NCBI RefSeq assembly: GCF_003205615.1
Contig: NZ_PYBV01000017.1
Coordinates: 62,001-126,000, forward strand
Source of the DNA: Micromonospora arborensis
GTDB taxonomy: Bacteria; Actinomycetota; Actinomycetes; Mycobacteriales; Micromonosporaceae
Reading direction: 5' to 3'
DNA: 64,000 nt
In this document: positions 19,061 to 27,171 of the stretch, in pieces
Numbering within the stretch: position 1 is the stretch's first letter
Layout: the number at the start of each line of letters is the position of its first letter
Notes under the pieces: model-generated
What the model saw: the letters and a program-made list of their open reading frames with translations, nothing else
Database searches by the model: none
Told to the model about the DNA's origin: nothing
Made by a program: the position numbers and the translations under genes

Positions 19061-20064
19061 CAGTACACCGGTGCCCTACCGTCGGTCCGTCCTCGGAAAA
19101 CCCACCAGCACATCGCCTGGAAGCCTAGTAGGGCCGGAAGCAGCGGCAGCGCCACCCAGCCGAGCAGCCGCAGGGTCGGTGCGCTGGCGGCGGCGTCGGC
19201 CACCGTCAGCGAGGCGCCCGGGTCGGTCGTGGACACCAGCACGTAGGGCCAGAGGGCCGCGCCGACCAACCCCACCGGCAGCGCCAGGGCCGCGCCGGTG
19301 GCGACCAGGGCCCACCCCGGCCGCCGCCGCGCCAGCGCCGCGCGGGCCGCCAGCAGCGCCGCCACCAGGAGCACCGGCAGGAGTACGGCCACCGCTGGCC
19401 GCTGGACCGCGTCGCGTACCCGGGAGGAGAGCAGGCCCACGACGGTGGCCAGCGCGACCGCGGTGAGTGCCACCGGCACCAGCCGGCGGGCCGTGCGGCC
19501 GACCACAGCGGCGTCGGCGCTCGGCAGTCGCAGGGTGAGGAAGGTCGCACCGTGCACCGCGACCACGGCCACCAGGGCCAGCCCGACGGCTGCCGCGAAG
19601 GGCGTGACCAGGTGCGACACCCCGGCGACGTGCCCGTCGGCCTGGCGGGGCACACCCTGCAACAGTGCGGCGAGCAGCACACCCCAGCCCAGCGCGGCGA
19701 GGGCGCTGCCGATCATCACGACGCGGTCCCAGCGGGCGCGGACCCGTTCGTCGGTGGACCGGCTGCGCAGTTGCACCCCGGCGGTGACCAGAACGACGCC
19801 GGCCAGGGCACCGGCGACGGCCGGATAGCAGCCGGCCAGCAACTCGCCCTCCAGCAGCGGGAACGCGCCGAAGAGGATGCCGACGGCAGCCACCAGCCAG
19901 ACCTCGTTGCCGAGGAAGAACGGGCCGAGCGCGGTGAGCGCGGCCCGCCGCTCGGCCGCGCCACCGCCGCGCGCGAGCAGCAGCCCGACGCCGTAGTCGT
20001 AGCCGGCGAGCACCAGGTAGCAGGCGTTGAAGAGGCCGAGCAGGACATACCAGGCGAGGTCCAC
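19057..20064 (-). CDS. cydB: Cytochrome bd ubiquinol/menaquinol oxidase subunit II
   Basis: 335 residues and about nine hydrophobic helices, with the subunit II N-terminus (WYVLLGLFNACYLVLAGYDYG). It supports the haem-bearing subunit I in the high-affinity terminal oxidase of the cytoplasmic membrane. The GTG start at 20064 has GAGGAGA upstream and lies 18 bases after cydA. It overlaps cydD by four bases, consistent with one transcript. Confidence 0.95.
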   Translation of the reverse strand: MDLAWYVLLGLFNACYLVLAGYDYGVGLLLARGGGAAERRAALTALGPFFLGNEVWLVAAVGILFGAFPLLEGELLAGCYPAVAGALAGVVLVTAGVQLRSRSTDERVRARWDRVVMIGSALAALGWGVLLAALLQGVPRQADGHVAGVSHLVTPFAAAVGLALVAVVAVHGATFLTLRLPSADAAVVGRTARRLVPVALTAVALATVVGLLSSRVRDAVQRPAVAVLLPVLLVAALLAARAALARRRPGWALVATGAALALPVGLVGAALWPYVLVSTTDPGASLTVADAAASAPTLRLLGWVALPLLPALLGFQAMCWWVFRGRTDGRAPVYW

Positions 20065-20082
20065 GGTCTTCTCCTCAGATCC

Positions 20083-21336
20083 TCAGACGAGGGCGGGCTC
20101 GGGGTGGGCCGGCTCACCGGGCGGCGCAGGTGGGCGGCCGAGCGGCGGGTCGGCCGCGCCGCGCGCCGCGTGCCGGGCGAGCAGCACCCAGTTGGTGACG
20201 GCGAGGGTGCCCAGCAGCAGGCTGAAGCCGATCAGCGAGGTGAGCATCACGGGTGCGCCGACCGGGGAGACCGCCTGCTCGGTGGAGAGCAGCCCGTACG
20301 CCACCCAGGGTTGACGGCCGACCTCCCGTGCGATCCAGCCGAGGATCACCGCGACGAACGGCAGCGGCAGGGCCAGCAGGGTCAGCCAGAGCGGAAAGCG
20401 CAGCCGGATGATCCAGTCCCGGAAGAGCAGGGGCAGCAGCAGCCAGACGCAGCCCAGGGTGAAGCCGGTCAAAATCATGAAGCCCAGCCCGACGCTGGCC
20501 AGCACCGGTGGGGTGTAGTCGCCGGGGCCGAACCGGGCGGTCCACTCGGCGATCAGCGCCTGGGCCTCCGGGCTCTGGCCGCCGAACTTGGTCGGCTGCA
20601 CCCCGCCGACCGGGCCGAACTGGGCGAAGCCGAAGCCCTGCACCAGGCTGATCGCCAGCGCCGACGTGACCAGGCCGATCCGCAGCGAGGTGCGGAAGAG
20701 CGCGAAGTCGGTGGTCCGCCGGATCAGGTGCCAGGCGCTGACCGCCGCCATCACCATCCCGCCGACCAGCAACGCGGCCGAGACCACGTGCCCGAACGCC
20801 ATGCCGAGGCTGGGGTTGGTGAGCAGCGCGCCGAAGTCGGTGAGGTGGGCGATCCCGTCGCGGACCTCGTATCCGACCGGGTTCTGCAGCCAGGAGTTGG
20901 CCACCATGATCCAGAACGCCGACGCGTACGCGGTGATCGCCACACCCCAGAGCAGCGCGAGGTGGACACCCTTGCGGAGGCGATGCCAGCCGAAGATCCA
21001 CATCCCGAGGAACGTGGATTCGAGGAAGAACGCCACAAGCGTCTCGATGGCCAGAGGTGCGCCGAAGACGTTGCCGACGTAGCGCGACAGGCCACTCCAG
21101 TTCAGCCCGAACTGGAACTCCATCACGATGCCGGTGGCGATGCCGAGCACGTAGTTGATGACGTACAACTGGCCCCAGTACCGGGTGAGTCGCTCCCACT
21201 TCGGGTTGCCGGTGAGCACCCCGGCGGTCTGCATCCCGACCAGCAGGGTGACCAGCCCGAGCGTGACGACCACGAACAGGAAATGGATCGAGGTGGTGGT
21301 GGCGAACTGCAGGCGGGCGAGGAGCAGGGTGTCCAT
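20083..21336 (-). CDS. cydA: Cytochrome bd oxidase subunit I
   Basis: 417 residues with the subunit I helices, an N-terminal haem-ligand His in QFATTTSIHFLFVVVTLG, and GRQPW in the quinol-site region. The length points to the short Q-loop class. It transfers electrons from menaquinol to oxygen under low oxygen or stress. It is the first gene of cydABDC. The 120 bases upstream contain at least three GTAG/CTAC inverted repeats (21384-21447), likely operators. Confidence 0.95.
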   Translation of the reverse strand: MDTLLLARLQFATTTSIHFLFVVVTLGLVTLLVGMQTAGVLTGNPKWERLTRYWGQLYVINYVLGIATGIVMEFQFGLNWSGLSRYVGNVFGAPLAIETLVAFFLESTFLGMWIFGWHRLRKGVHLALLWGVAITAYASAFWIMVANSWLQNPVGYEVRDGIAHLTDFGALLTNPSLGMAFGHVVSAALLVGGMVMAAVSAWHLIRRTTDFALFRTSLRIGLVTSALAISLVQGFGFAQFGPVGGVQPTKFGGQSPEAQALIAEWTARFGPGDYTPPVLASVGLGFMILTGFTLGCVWLLLPLLFRDWIIRLRFPLWLTLLALPLPFVAVILGWIAREVGRQPWVAYGLLSTEQAVSPVGAPVMLTSLIGFSLLLGTLAVTNWVLLARHAARGAADPPLGRPPAPPGEPAHPEPALV

Positions 21337-21383
21337 GGCCGGCCCTCCGTAGTGTTGGCTGCCTTGTCGTAGCCACCCTACAC

Positions 21384-21447
21384 GTAGCTTGGCTACATGT
21401 CGGTCTACTACGTCCTGTCGTAGGAAACTCTACTACGTAACGTAGTA
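21384..21447. promoter_or_regulatory. Array of GTAG/CTAC inverted repeats upstream of cydA
   Basis: Three palindromes are visible: GTAGC-TTG-GCTAC (21384-21396), CTACG-TCCTGT-CGTAG (21408-21423) and TACTACGT-A-ACGTAGTA (21431-21447). The last resembles the TACTAC/GTAGTA sites known for BlaI-family repressors. A BlaI-type gene lies 1.2 kb away with a similar half-site at its own start. I infer repression of the cyd operon by that BlaI. Confidence 0.6.
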
Positions 21448-21647
21448 CGTGTGGGCGGGCTGGGGGAGATCGCGCTCGATCGTGGATGTAGTGGCCTCGT
21501 GGCCGCGGGATGCCCCTCGATCCTGGATCGAGTGCGATCTTGCAGTCGCGTGCGGGCGTGCGGGCGTGCGCTGTGGGGGAGGGTCAGCGTGCGGGCGTGC
21601 GGAGGCGGGCGTGCGGTGTGGTGGGCGGGCCGGCGTGGGCCGGCTGC
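21448..21647. other. Intergenic segment between cydA operators and M56 gene
   Basis: About 200 bases with no convincing gene. The sequence is dominated by loose repeats of GTGCGGGCGTGCG type and runs into the 11-unit pentamer array at 21648. Confidence 0.6.
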
Positions 21648-21702
21648 GCTCCGCTCCGCTCCGCTCAGCTCAGCTCAGCTCAGCTCCGCTCAGCTCAGCT
21701 CA
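21648..21702. repeat. Pentanucleotide tandem repeat, 11 units, over the 3' end of the M56 gene
   Basis: Eleven contiguous 5-bp units: three GCTCC, four GCTCA, one GCTCC, three GCTCA. The stop codon of the minus-strand peptidase gene (21695-21697) is itself formed by the repeat. Unit gain or loss downstream of the stop would not alter the protein; loss reaching into the last codons could. Confidence 0.9.
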
Positions 21703-22600
21703 GGAACAGGGTGACGGGCAGGGCGACAAGCATGGTGGCGACTGCGAGGGCGGTGGCACCGAGCACCCGGGGCGGCCGGTCGCTGACCATCAGACGCTGC
21801 ATCCGTACGTCGAGATCGCGGTCGCCCATGCCCAACGCGCCCGCCGGGGTGACCCGGTGGCCGGCGGCGGCGAACCGGCGCAGCGCTCCCGCCAGCGGTG
21901 CATCCGCGTGCAGCTCACGGGCCTTGTCGTCGGCGCGCATCTCGACGAGCAGGGCGACCCGCTCGTGCGCGTCGCGCACCCAGGCGAACCAGGGCAGCGC
22001 GCGGCACAGCGCGGTGAACGGCAGCAACACCAGGTCGTGGCGCTCGTGGGCGTGCGCGCGCTCGTGGCTCAGCACCGCGGCCAGCTCGGCCCGATCCAGC
22101 AGACTCAGCGTGCCGGCGCTGACGACCACCTGCGGCTTCACCCCCGGCAGGCAGTACGCGGCGGCACTCGGATGGTCCAACACCAGGGCGCCGGGTGCGG
22201 CCGGGTCGTCCCGGGCGACCAGGGAGAGCAGGTCCCGGTGCCGACGCTGGGCGCGTACGGTGCCGTGGATGCTGCGTACGGTCGTGGTGACCAGCACCGC
22301 CCCGATGCCGAAGCCCACCCCGACACCGGCAAGGTGGAAGGTGCTCAGCCCGACCGGCAGCGGGCCGTGGCCGAGGTCGTTGGCCAGGGCGAGCAGTGCG
22401 CTCCCGGTCGGCAGGTCGTACGTGCTCAACCCGAGCGCCATCGGCAGGCCCATCGCGGAGAGGCCCAGCGCCAACCCGACGGCCTGCCAGCAGATGATCG
22501 CCACCCGGGGGCTGCGCCACGTCCAGGTGGAGCGCGCCAGCACCTGAGCCGTCAGATAGCAGGCCAGCATGGTGGCGGCGAAGTGCACGGCGTAGGCCAT
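21695..22600 (-). CDS. M56 family (BlaR1-like) membrane metallopeptidase
   Basis: 301 residues with four hydrophobic segments: N-terminal, two before residue 110, and one at the extreme C-terminus. A zinc-protease motif HERAH sits in LSHERAHAHERHD (about residue 182). It matches the peptidase half of BlaR1/MecR1; there is no extracellular penicillin-binding sensor domain. Such proteins inactivate the cognate BlaI repressor by proteolysis. The gene lies 10 bases after blaI on the same strand, the usual operon. The stop codon lies in a pentanucleotide repeat. Confidence 0.88.
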   Translation of the reverse strand: MAYAVHFAATMLACYLTAQVLARSTWTWRSPRVAIICWQAVGLALGLSAMGLPMALGLSTYDLPTGSALLALANDLGHGPLPVGLSTFHLAGVGVGFGIGAVLVTTTVRSIHGTVRAQRRHRDLLSLVARDDPAAPGALVLDHPSAAAYCLPGVKPQVVVSAGTLSLLDRAELAAVLSHERAHAHERHDLVLLPFTALCRALPWFAWVRDAHERVALLVEMRADDKARELHADAPLAGALRRFAAAGHRVTPAGALGMGDRDLDVRMQRLMVSDRPPRVLGATALAVATMLVALPVTLFLS

Positions 22601-22610
22601 GGCGCGGGCC

Positions 22611-23108
22611 CTACCGCTCCGCTGCCTCGCCGGCAGGTCGCCGGCCCGCCAGCTGGTCCACCCGGTCGGTCATCTCAGCGCCCGGCCCGGCTCGGCCAGA
22701 TCCGACGGCGCCCGTGCCACCGGCGGTGGCGCCCGGCCCGGTCAGGCCGGCTTCGCTCCCCAGGGCCGCCCGCAGCACCTCAGCCTCGGTGCCGGTGACC
22801 GAACGGGCGAAGCGCACCAGTGCGGCGTCCCGACTGCCGCCCAGGTCGAGGGCGTCGAGCATGAGTTGGGCGATGTGCGCCTCGCGGCTGGCGGCCGGTC
22901 GGTACCGCCAGGCCCGCCCCTCCCGCTCCCGCTGCACCATGCCCTTGCCGGCGAGCCGGTCCAGCACGGTCATCACCGTGGTGTACGCCAACTCGCGGCC
23001 GTCGAGCGCGTCGGCCACCTCGCGCACGGTCACACCATCCGACGTGCCGGGGACCACGTCCCACAACACGTCCATCACCGCACGCTCAAGATCGCCCAAC
23101 CGAGTCAC
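22611..23108 (-). CDS. BlaI/MecI/CopY family transcriptional repressor
   Basis: 165 residues from GTG 23108. The winged-helix domain has the BlaI pattern LGDLERAVMDVLW, VREVADAL, AYTTVMTVLDRLAGKGMV and a basic wing. The last 45 residues are a Gly/Ala-rich extension not needed for the fold. A CTACC-CCC-GGTAG palindrome plus GTAGTAG (23118-23133) directly precedes the start, as expected for autoregulation. The neighbouring M56 peptidase is its likely antirepressor, and cydABDC is a likely target. Confidence 0.92.
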   Translation of the reverse strand: MTRLGDLERAVMDVLWDVVPGTSDGVTVREVADALDGRELAYTTVMTVLDRLAGKGMVQREREGRAWRYRPAASREAHIAQLMLDALDLGGSRDAALVRFARSVTGTEAEVLRAALGSEAGLTGPGATAGGTGAVGSGRAGPGAEMTDRVDQLAGRRPAGEAAER

Positions 23109-23117
23109 GCCTCAATC

Positions 23118-23133
23118 CTACCCCCGGTAGTAG
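23118..23133. promoter_or_regulatory. Probable BlaI autoregulatory site
   Basis: CTACC-CCC-GGTAG followed by TAG, giving GTAGTAG on the plus strand, 10 bases upstream of the blaI GTG start. It shares the GTAGTA half-site with the cydA upstream array. Confidence 0.5.
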
Positions 23134-23145
23134 ACCCCTTCGGGG

Positions 23146-23270
23146 GCGCTCCCACCCGTCCCCCGGCGCTCCTACCCGTCCCGCCGGGCGCTCCCGCCCG
23201 TCCCCCCGCGCTCCTACCCGTCCCGCCGGGCGCTCCCGCCCGTCCCGCCGGGCGCTCCCGCCCGTCTGCG
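23146..23270. repeat. Six degenerate 20-22 bp direct repeats
   Basis: Six consecutive units beginning GCGCTCC and ending CCCGTCCCGCCGG or close variants, starting 38 bases upstream of blaI. They are non-coding, with no spacers, and unlike the palindromes that follow. Confidence 0.7.
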
Positions 23271-23295
23271 CCCCGCCCGCTCCCCGCCCAGCGGA

Positions 23296-23350
23296 GATCA
23301 TCAGGTTGACCGACCCCGGAGAGATCAGATCCCCCACCAACCTCATGATC
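23296..23350. repeat. GATC-anchored palindrome (GATCAT/ATGATC type)
   Basis: GATCATCAGGTTG (23296-23308) pairs with CAACCTCATGATC (23338-23350) with one mismatch around about 29 bases. The outer GATCATnAGGTT core is shared with the element at 55093-55153. Confidence 0.7.
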
Positions 23351-23396
23351 ACCGCCGCTCGCCCGAATGGTCACCGTCGTTGGCCCGACCACCAGC

Positions 23397-23476
23397 CAAG
23401 ATCCACACAAGACCGGCGATGTTGCTGCATCAGGAACGCCGGAAGCAGCAACATCGCCGAAGTCGTGAAGATCTTG
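23397..23476. repeat. Long imperfect palindrome with perfect inner 14-bp arms
   Basis: Arms 23397-23428 and 23445-23476 (32 bases, about six mismatches). The inner GGCGATGTTGCTGC is exact. Outer ends are CAAGATC/GATCTTG. The spacer is 16 bases. Confidence 0.75.
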
Positions 23477-23480
23477 CACC

Positions 23481-23630
23481 GCACGAGCCGCCGCAGCACC
23501 GCACGAGCCGCCGCAGCACCGCACGAGCCGCCGCAGCGCCGGAGCGCGCCGCAGCGCCGGAGCGCGCCGCAGCGCCGGAGCGCGCCGCAGGGCCGGAGCG
23601 CGCCGCAGGGCCGGAGCGCGCCGCAGGGCC
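23481..23630. repeat. Tandem repeats: three 20-bp then five 18-bp units
   Basis: Three 20-base units (23481-23540; GCACGAGCCGCCGCAGCACC type) pass directly into five 18-base units (23541-23630; GGAGCGCGCCGCAGCGCC type, with a G/C variant in the last three). No spacers are present, so this is not CRISPR. An open frame crosses it on both strands but is low-complexity and unsupported. Confidence 0.85.
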
Positions 23631-23729
23631 GCAGCGCAACGTGGCGGCCCACCAAAACCCCGCTGACCGTCAACCCAACCCGAGGCAGAACCCGCAAGCT
23701 GACCCACCCGACGGGCCGCGCCCACGTCA

Positions 23730-23804
23730 GGTTTTCCGGGGGAGCCCGCCCACGCAGGGATCAAGCCTGACCGCCCGGAGTGGGCGGGCTCCCCCCGGAA
23801 AACC
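23730..23804. terminator. Long hairpin downstream of the aldehyde dehydrogenase operon
   Basis: Arms 23730-23753 and 23780-23804 pair over 24 bases with a single-base bulge, around a 26-base loop. It lies 28 bases past the stop of the minus-strand gene ending at 23832, so it may end deoC-ALDH transcription. Confidence 0.6.
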
Positions 23805-23831
23805 AGAGACCCAAAGGCCGAGGACCGACGA

Positions 23832-24656
23832 TCACACCCCCTTCGGGTGCCACACCGTCTTCGTCTCCAACAGGGCGGTCATCCGGGCCAGGCCCGGGTC
23901 GGCGAACCAGTCGTGATCGGCCGAGGCCGGTCGGAGTACCCGCTTGAGGTTCTCCGCGGCCTTGACCTCCAGGTCGGTGGCGAGCGCGGTGTCGATCACC
24001 CCGGTCAGGTCGATGGCGTTGACGTCCATGTGCGCCGCCAGCGCCGGAACGGTCTCGGTGATCGCGCCGGTGAGGATGTTGACCACCCCGCCGGGCAGGT
24101 CGGAGGTGGCCAGCACCTCGGCCAGCGTCACCGCCGCCAGGGGCTCCGAGGGCGACGCCGCCACCACCACCGTGTTGCCGGTGACGATCGCCGGGGCGAT
24201 CACGCTGACCAGGCCGAGCAGCGCCGGGCGTTCCGGGGCGACCACCGCGATCACGCCGGTCGGCTCGGGCGCGGAGATGTTGAAGTACGGGCCGGCGACC
24301 GGGTTGGCGCCGCCGTACACCTGGGCGAGCTTGTCGGCCCAGCCGGCGTACCAGACCCAGCGGTCCACCGCGGCGTCCACCTCGTCGCCGGGTACGCCCA
24401 GGGCGACGAACTGCGCGCGGCGGCCCTCCAGCATCTCGGCGGCCCGGTAGAGGATCTGACCTCGGTTGTACGCGGTCGCCCCGGCCCAGCCCTTGACGGC
24501 GGCGCGGGCGGCGACCACCGCGTCCCGGGCGTCCTTGCGGGAGGCCAGTGACACATTCGAGGACTGCACGAGATACGACCGTCCCGACTCGCTGCGCGGG
24601 AACTTCCCGCCGATGAAGAGCTTGTACGTCTTGCGTACCGCGACCCGCTCAGACAT
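23832..24656 (-). CDS. Truncated, probably non-catalytic aldehyde dehydrogenase-like protein
   Basis: 274 residues, against about 480 in the full family. It keeps the ALDH N-terminal part (IGGKFPRSESGRSYLV) and much of the cofactor domain (PTGVIAVVAP; GVVNILTG). It lacks the segment with the catalytic Glu (ELGGK) and Cys, and the Lys expected in the cofactor-binding KP motif is replaced (AASPSEP). Its start overlaps the end of the complete ALDH gene by eight bases. Co-translation suggests a partner or regulatory subunit of that enzyme rather than a decaying pseudogene, since the frame and codon bias are well kept. Confidence 0.75.
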   Translation of the reverse strand: MSERVAVRKTYKLFIGGKFPRSESGRSYLVQSSNVSLASRKDARDAVVAARAAVKGWAGATAYNRGQILYRAAEMLEGRRAQFVALGVPGDEVDAAVDRWVWYAGWADKLAQVYGGANPVAGPYFNISAPEPTGVIAVVAPERPALLGLVSVIAPAIVTGNTVVVAASPSEPLAAVTLAEVLATSDLPGGVVNILTGAITETVPALAAHMDVNAIDLTGVIDTALATDLEVKAAENLKRVLRPASADHDWFADPGLARMTALLETKTVWHPKGV

Positions 24657-26079
24657 TGAGGTACGCCTCCAGCCCGTGCCGGCCGCCCTCGCGACCGTAG
24701 CCCGACTCCTTGTAGCCGCCGAACGGCGAGGTGGGGTCGAACTTGTTGAACGTGTTGGCCCAGACGACGCCGGCGCGCAGCCGGTCGGCCATCCACAGGA
24801 TCCGGGATCCCTTGTCGGTCCAGATGCCGGCGGACAGCCCGTACGGCGTGTTGTTGGCCTTCTCGACGGCCTCTGCCGGGGTGCGGAAGGTGAGCACCGA
24901 CAGCACCGGGCCGAAGATCTCCTCGCGGGCGATGCGGTGGGCCTGGGTGACGCCGGTGAAGATGGTCGGCGCGAACCAGAAGCCCCGGTCGGGCAGCTCG
25001 CACGGGGGCGACCAACGTTCGGCGCCCTCGGCCGAGCCGGCGTCGGACAGTTCGCGGATCCGCTCCAGTTGGGCTGCCGAGTTGATGGCGCCGACGTCGG
25101 TGTTCTTGTCCAGCGGGTCGCCGACGCGGAGTTGGGCCATCCGCCGCTTCAGCGACTCCAGCACCCGGTCGGCCACGTTCTCCTGGACCAGCAGCCGGGA
25201 GCCGGCGCAGCAGACGTGCCCCTGGTTGAAGAAGATGCCGTTGACGATGCCCTCGACGGCCTGGTCGATGGGGGCGTCGTCGAAGACGATGTTGGCGGCC
25301 TTGCCGCCCAGCTCCAGGGTCAGCTTCTTGCGGGTGCCGGCGACGGATCGGGCGATGGCCCGGCCGACGTCGGTGGAGCCGGTGAAGGCCACCTTGTCCA
25401 CGCCGGGGTGCTCGACCAGCGCGCGGCCGGTGTCGCCGGCGCCGGTGACGATGTTGACCACGCCGGGCGGCAGGTCGGCCTGTTGGCAGATCTCGGCGAA
25501 GAGCAGCGCGGTCAGCGAGGTGGTCTCCGCCGGCTTCAGCACCACCGTGTTGCCCGCCGCGAGGGCGGGGGCGATCTTCCAGGCGAGCATCAGCAGCGGG
25601 AAGTTCCACGGGATGACCTGCGCGGCCACGCCGATGGGCCGGGGATTCCCGCCGAACCCGGCGTGCTCCAGCTTGTCGGCCCAGCCCGCGTAGTAGAAGA
25701 AGTGCGCGGCGACCAGCGGCAGGTCGACGTCGCGGGACTCCCGGATCGGCTTGCCGTTGTCCAGGGATTCCAGGACGGCCAGCTCGCGGGAGCGCTCCTG
25801 GATGAGCCGGGCGATCCGGTACAGGTACTTCGCCCGGTCCCGGCCGGGCATCGGACCCCAGACCTTGTCGTACGCCTTCCGGGCGGCGCGCACCGCGCGT
25901 TCCACGTCTGACGCGCCGGCCTCGGCGATCTCGGCCAGCACCTCCTCCGAGGCGGGGTTGATCGACTTGAAGCTGTCACCGTCGGTCGGATCGACGAACG
26001 CGCCGTCGATGAACAGCCCGTACGAGGGTTTGAGGTCCACCACCGAGCGGGACTCGGGGGCGGGGGCGTATTCGAACAT
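24649..26079 (-). CDS. Aldehyde dehydrogenase
   Basis: 476 residues, normal family length. It contains the cofactor-binding LKPAE, the catalytic Glu in LELGGKAANIVF and the nucleophilic Cys in GHVCCAG (about residue 293). It oxidises an aldehyde to the acid with NAD(P)+. It starts six bases after the deoC stop and is followed by the truncated ALDH, so acetaldehyde from DeoC is a plausible substrate; that is inferred from context only. An N-terminal MFEYAPAPESRSV extension is typical for this actinobacterial subgroup. Confidence 0.9.
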   Translation of the reverse strand: MFEYAPAPESRSVVDLKPSYGLFIDGAFVDPTDGDSFKSINPASEEVLAEIAEAGASDVERAVRAARKAYDKVWGPMPGRDRAKYLYRIARLIQERSRELAVLESLDNGKPIRESRDVDLPLVAAHFFYYAGWADKLEHAGFGGNPRPIGVAAQVIPWNFPLLMLAWKIAPALAAGNTVVLKPAETTSLTALLFAEICQQADLPPGVVNIVTGAGDTGRALVEHPGVDKVAFTGSTDVGRAIARSVAGTRKKLTLELGGKAANIVFDDAPIDQAVEGIVNGIFFNQGHVCCAGSRLLVQENVADRVLESLKRRMAQLRVGDPLDKNTDVGAINSAAQLERIRELSDAGSAEGAERWSPPCELPDRGFWFAPTIFTGVTQAHRIAREEIFGPVLSVLTFRTPAEAVEKANNTPYGLSAGIWTDKGSRILWMADRLRAGVVWANTFNKFDPTSPFGGYKESGYGREGGRHGLEAYLNV

Positions 26080-26085
26080 CGGCTA

Positions 26086-27045
26086 TCAGTCCAGGGTGAA
26101 GTAGTCGGGACCGGAGTAGGTGCCGGTCGTCAGCTTGGTGCGCTGCATCAGCAGGTCGTTGAGGAGGCTGGAGGCGCCGAAGCGGAACCAGTCCGGGTCG
26201 AGCCAGTCCGTGCCGACGGTCTCGTTGACCAGCACCAGGTACTTGATCGCGTCCTTGGTGGTCTTGATGCCACCGGCGGGCTTCACACCCACCTGCCGTC
26301 CGGTCGCTTCGCGGAAGTCGCGGACCGCTTCCAACATCACCAGCGTCACCGGCAGGGTCGCCGTGATCGGGACCTTGCCGGTGGAGGTCTTGATGAAGTC
26401 GCCGCCGGCCAGCATGGCCAGCCAGGAGGCCCGCCGGACGTTGTCGTAGGTGGCCAGCTCGCCGGTTTCGAGGATCACCTTGAGATGGGCGTCACCGGAG
26501 GCTTCCTTGGTGGCCACGATCTCGTCGTAGACCTCCTTGTACCGCCCGGCCAGGAACGCACCCCGGTTGATCACCATGTCGATCTCGTCGGCGCCGGCCG
26601 CGACGGCGGCCCGGGTGTCGGCGAGCTTGATCTCCAGCGGGGCCTGACCCGATGGGAACGCGGTCGCCACGCTGGCCAGGTGCACGCCACTTCCACGTAG
26701 CACCTCGGCGACGTACGGGACCATCGCCGGGTAGACGCAGACCGCGCCGACGTGGGGGCAGGACGGGTCGGCCGGGTCGGGGCGCAGCGCCTTCGCGGCG
26801 AGCGCGCGCACCTTGCCCGGGGTGTCCGCGCCTTCCAGGGTGGTCAGGTCGACCATCCGGATCGCCAGGTCGATCGCCTGGGCCTTGGCGGTGGTCTTGA
26901 TGGATCGGGTGCCGAGCTGTGCCGCCCGCTGCTCCGCGCCGACCTGGTCCACGCCCGGCAGGCCGTGCAGGAAGGTCCGCAGAGCGGTCTCGGATCGTCC
27001 CAGCTCGGAGAGCTCCGACCGGGCCGACGTCGTTGTCGCCGTCAT
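26086..27045 (-). CDS. deoC: Deoxyribose-phosphate aldolase
   Basis: 319 residues from ATG 27045; an in-frame GTG at 27063 has no ribosome-binding site. It cleaves 2-deoxyribose-5-phosphate to glyceraldehyde-3-phosphate and acetaldehyde. The Schiff-base Lys lies in FIKTSTGK, a second conserved Lys in VGVKPAGGIK, and EIDMVINRGAFLAG matches the family. Length is that of the longer DeoC class. It is first in an operon with two aldehyde-dehydrogenase-like genes and acts downstream of DeoA plus a phosphopentomutase. Confidence 0.95.
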   Translation of the reverse strand: MTATTTSARSELSELGRSETALRTFLHGLPGVDQVGAEQRAAQLGTRSIKTTAKAQAIDLAIRMVDLTTLEGADTPGKVRALAAKALRPDPADPSCPHVGAVCVYPAMVPYVAEVLRGSGVHLASVATAFPSGQAPLEIKLADTRAAVAAGADEIDMVINRGAFLAGRYKEVYDEIVATKEASGDAHLKVILETGELATYDNVRRASWLAMLAGGDFIKTSTGKVPITATLPVTLVMLEAVRDFREATGRQVGVKPAGGIKTTKDAIKYLVLVNETVGTDWLDPDWFRFGASSLLNDLLMQRTKLTTGTYSGPDYFTLD

Positions 27046-27171
27046 GCCCCGAAGTCTACGCACGGAAAGGGCAAGTGATCTTGCTCACAGCGGCCTGCCG
27101 GACGTGAGCGGCGTCGCTGGTCCGCGCGCAGTCACACCGCCGCCGGGGACGGACCGGTAGGTTGAGCGATC

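Noticed and set aside
23481..23630. CRISPR-like array
   Set aside because: Units are directly adjacent with no unique spacers, change period from 20 to 18 bases, and no cas genes are present.
23371..23916. Small proteins across the repeat block on either strand
   Set aside because: They are entirely repeat-encoded, without ribosome-binding sites, and overlap hairpins and the end of the ALDH-like gene.
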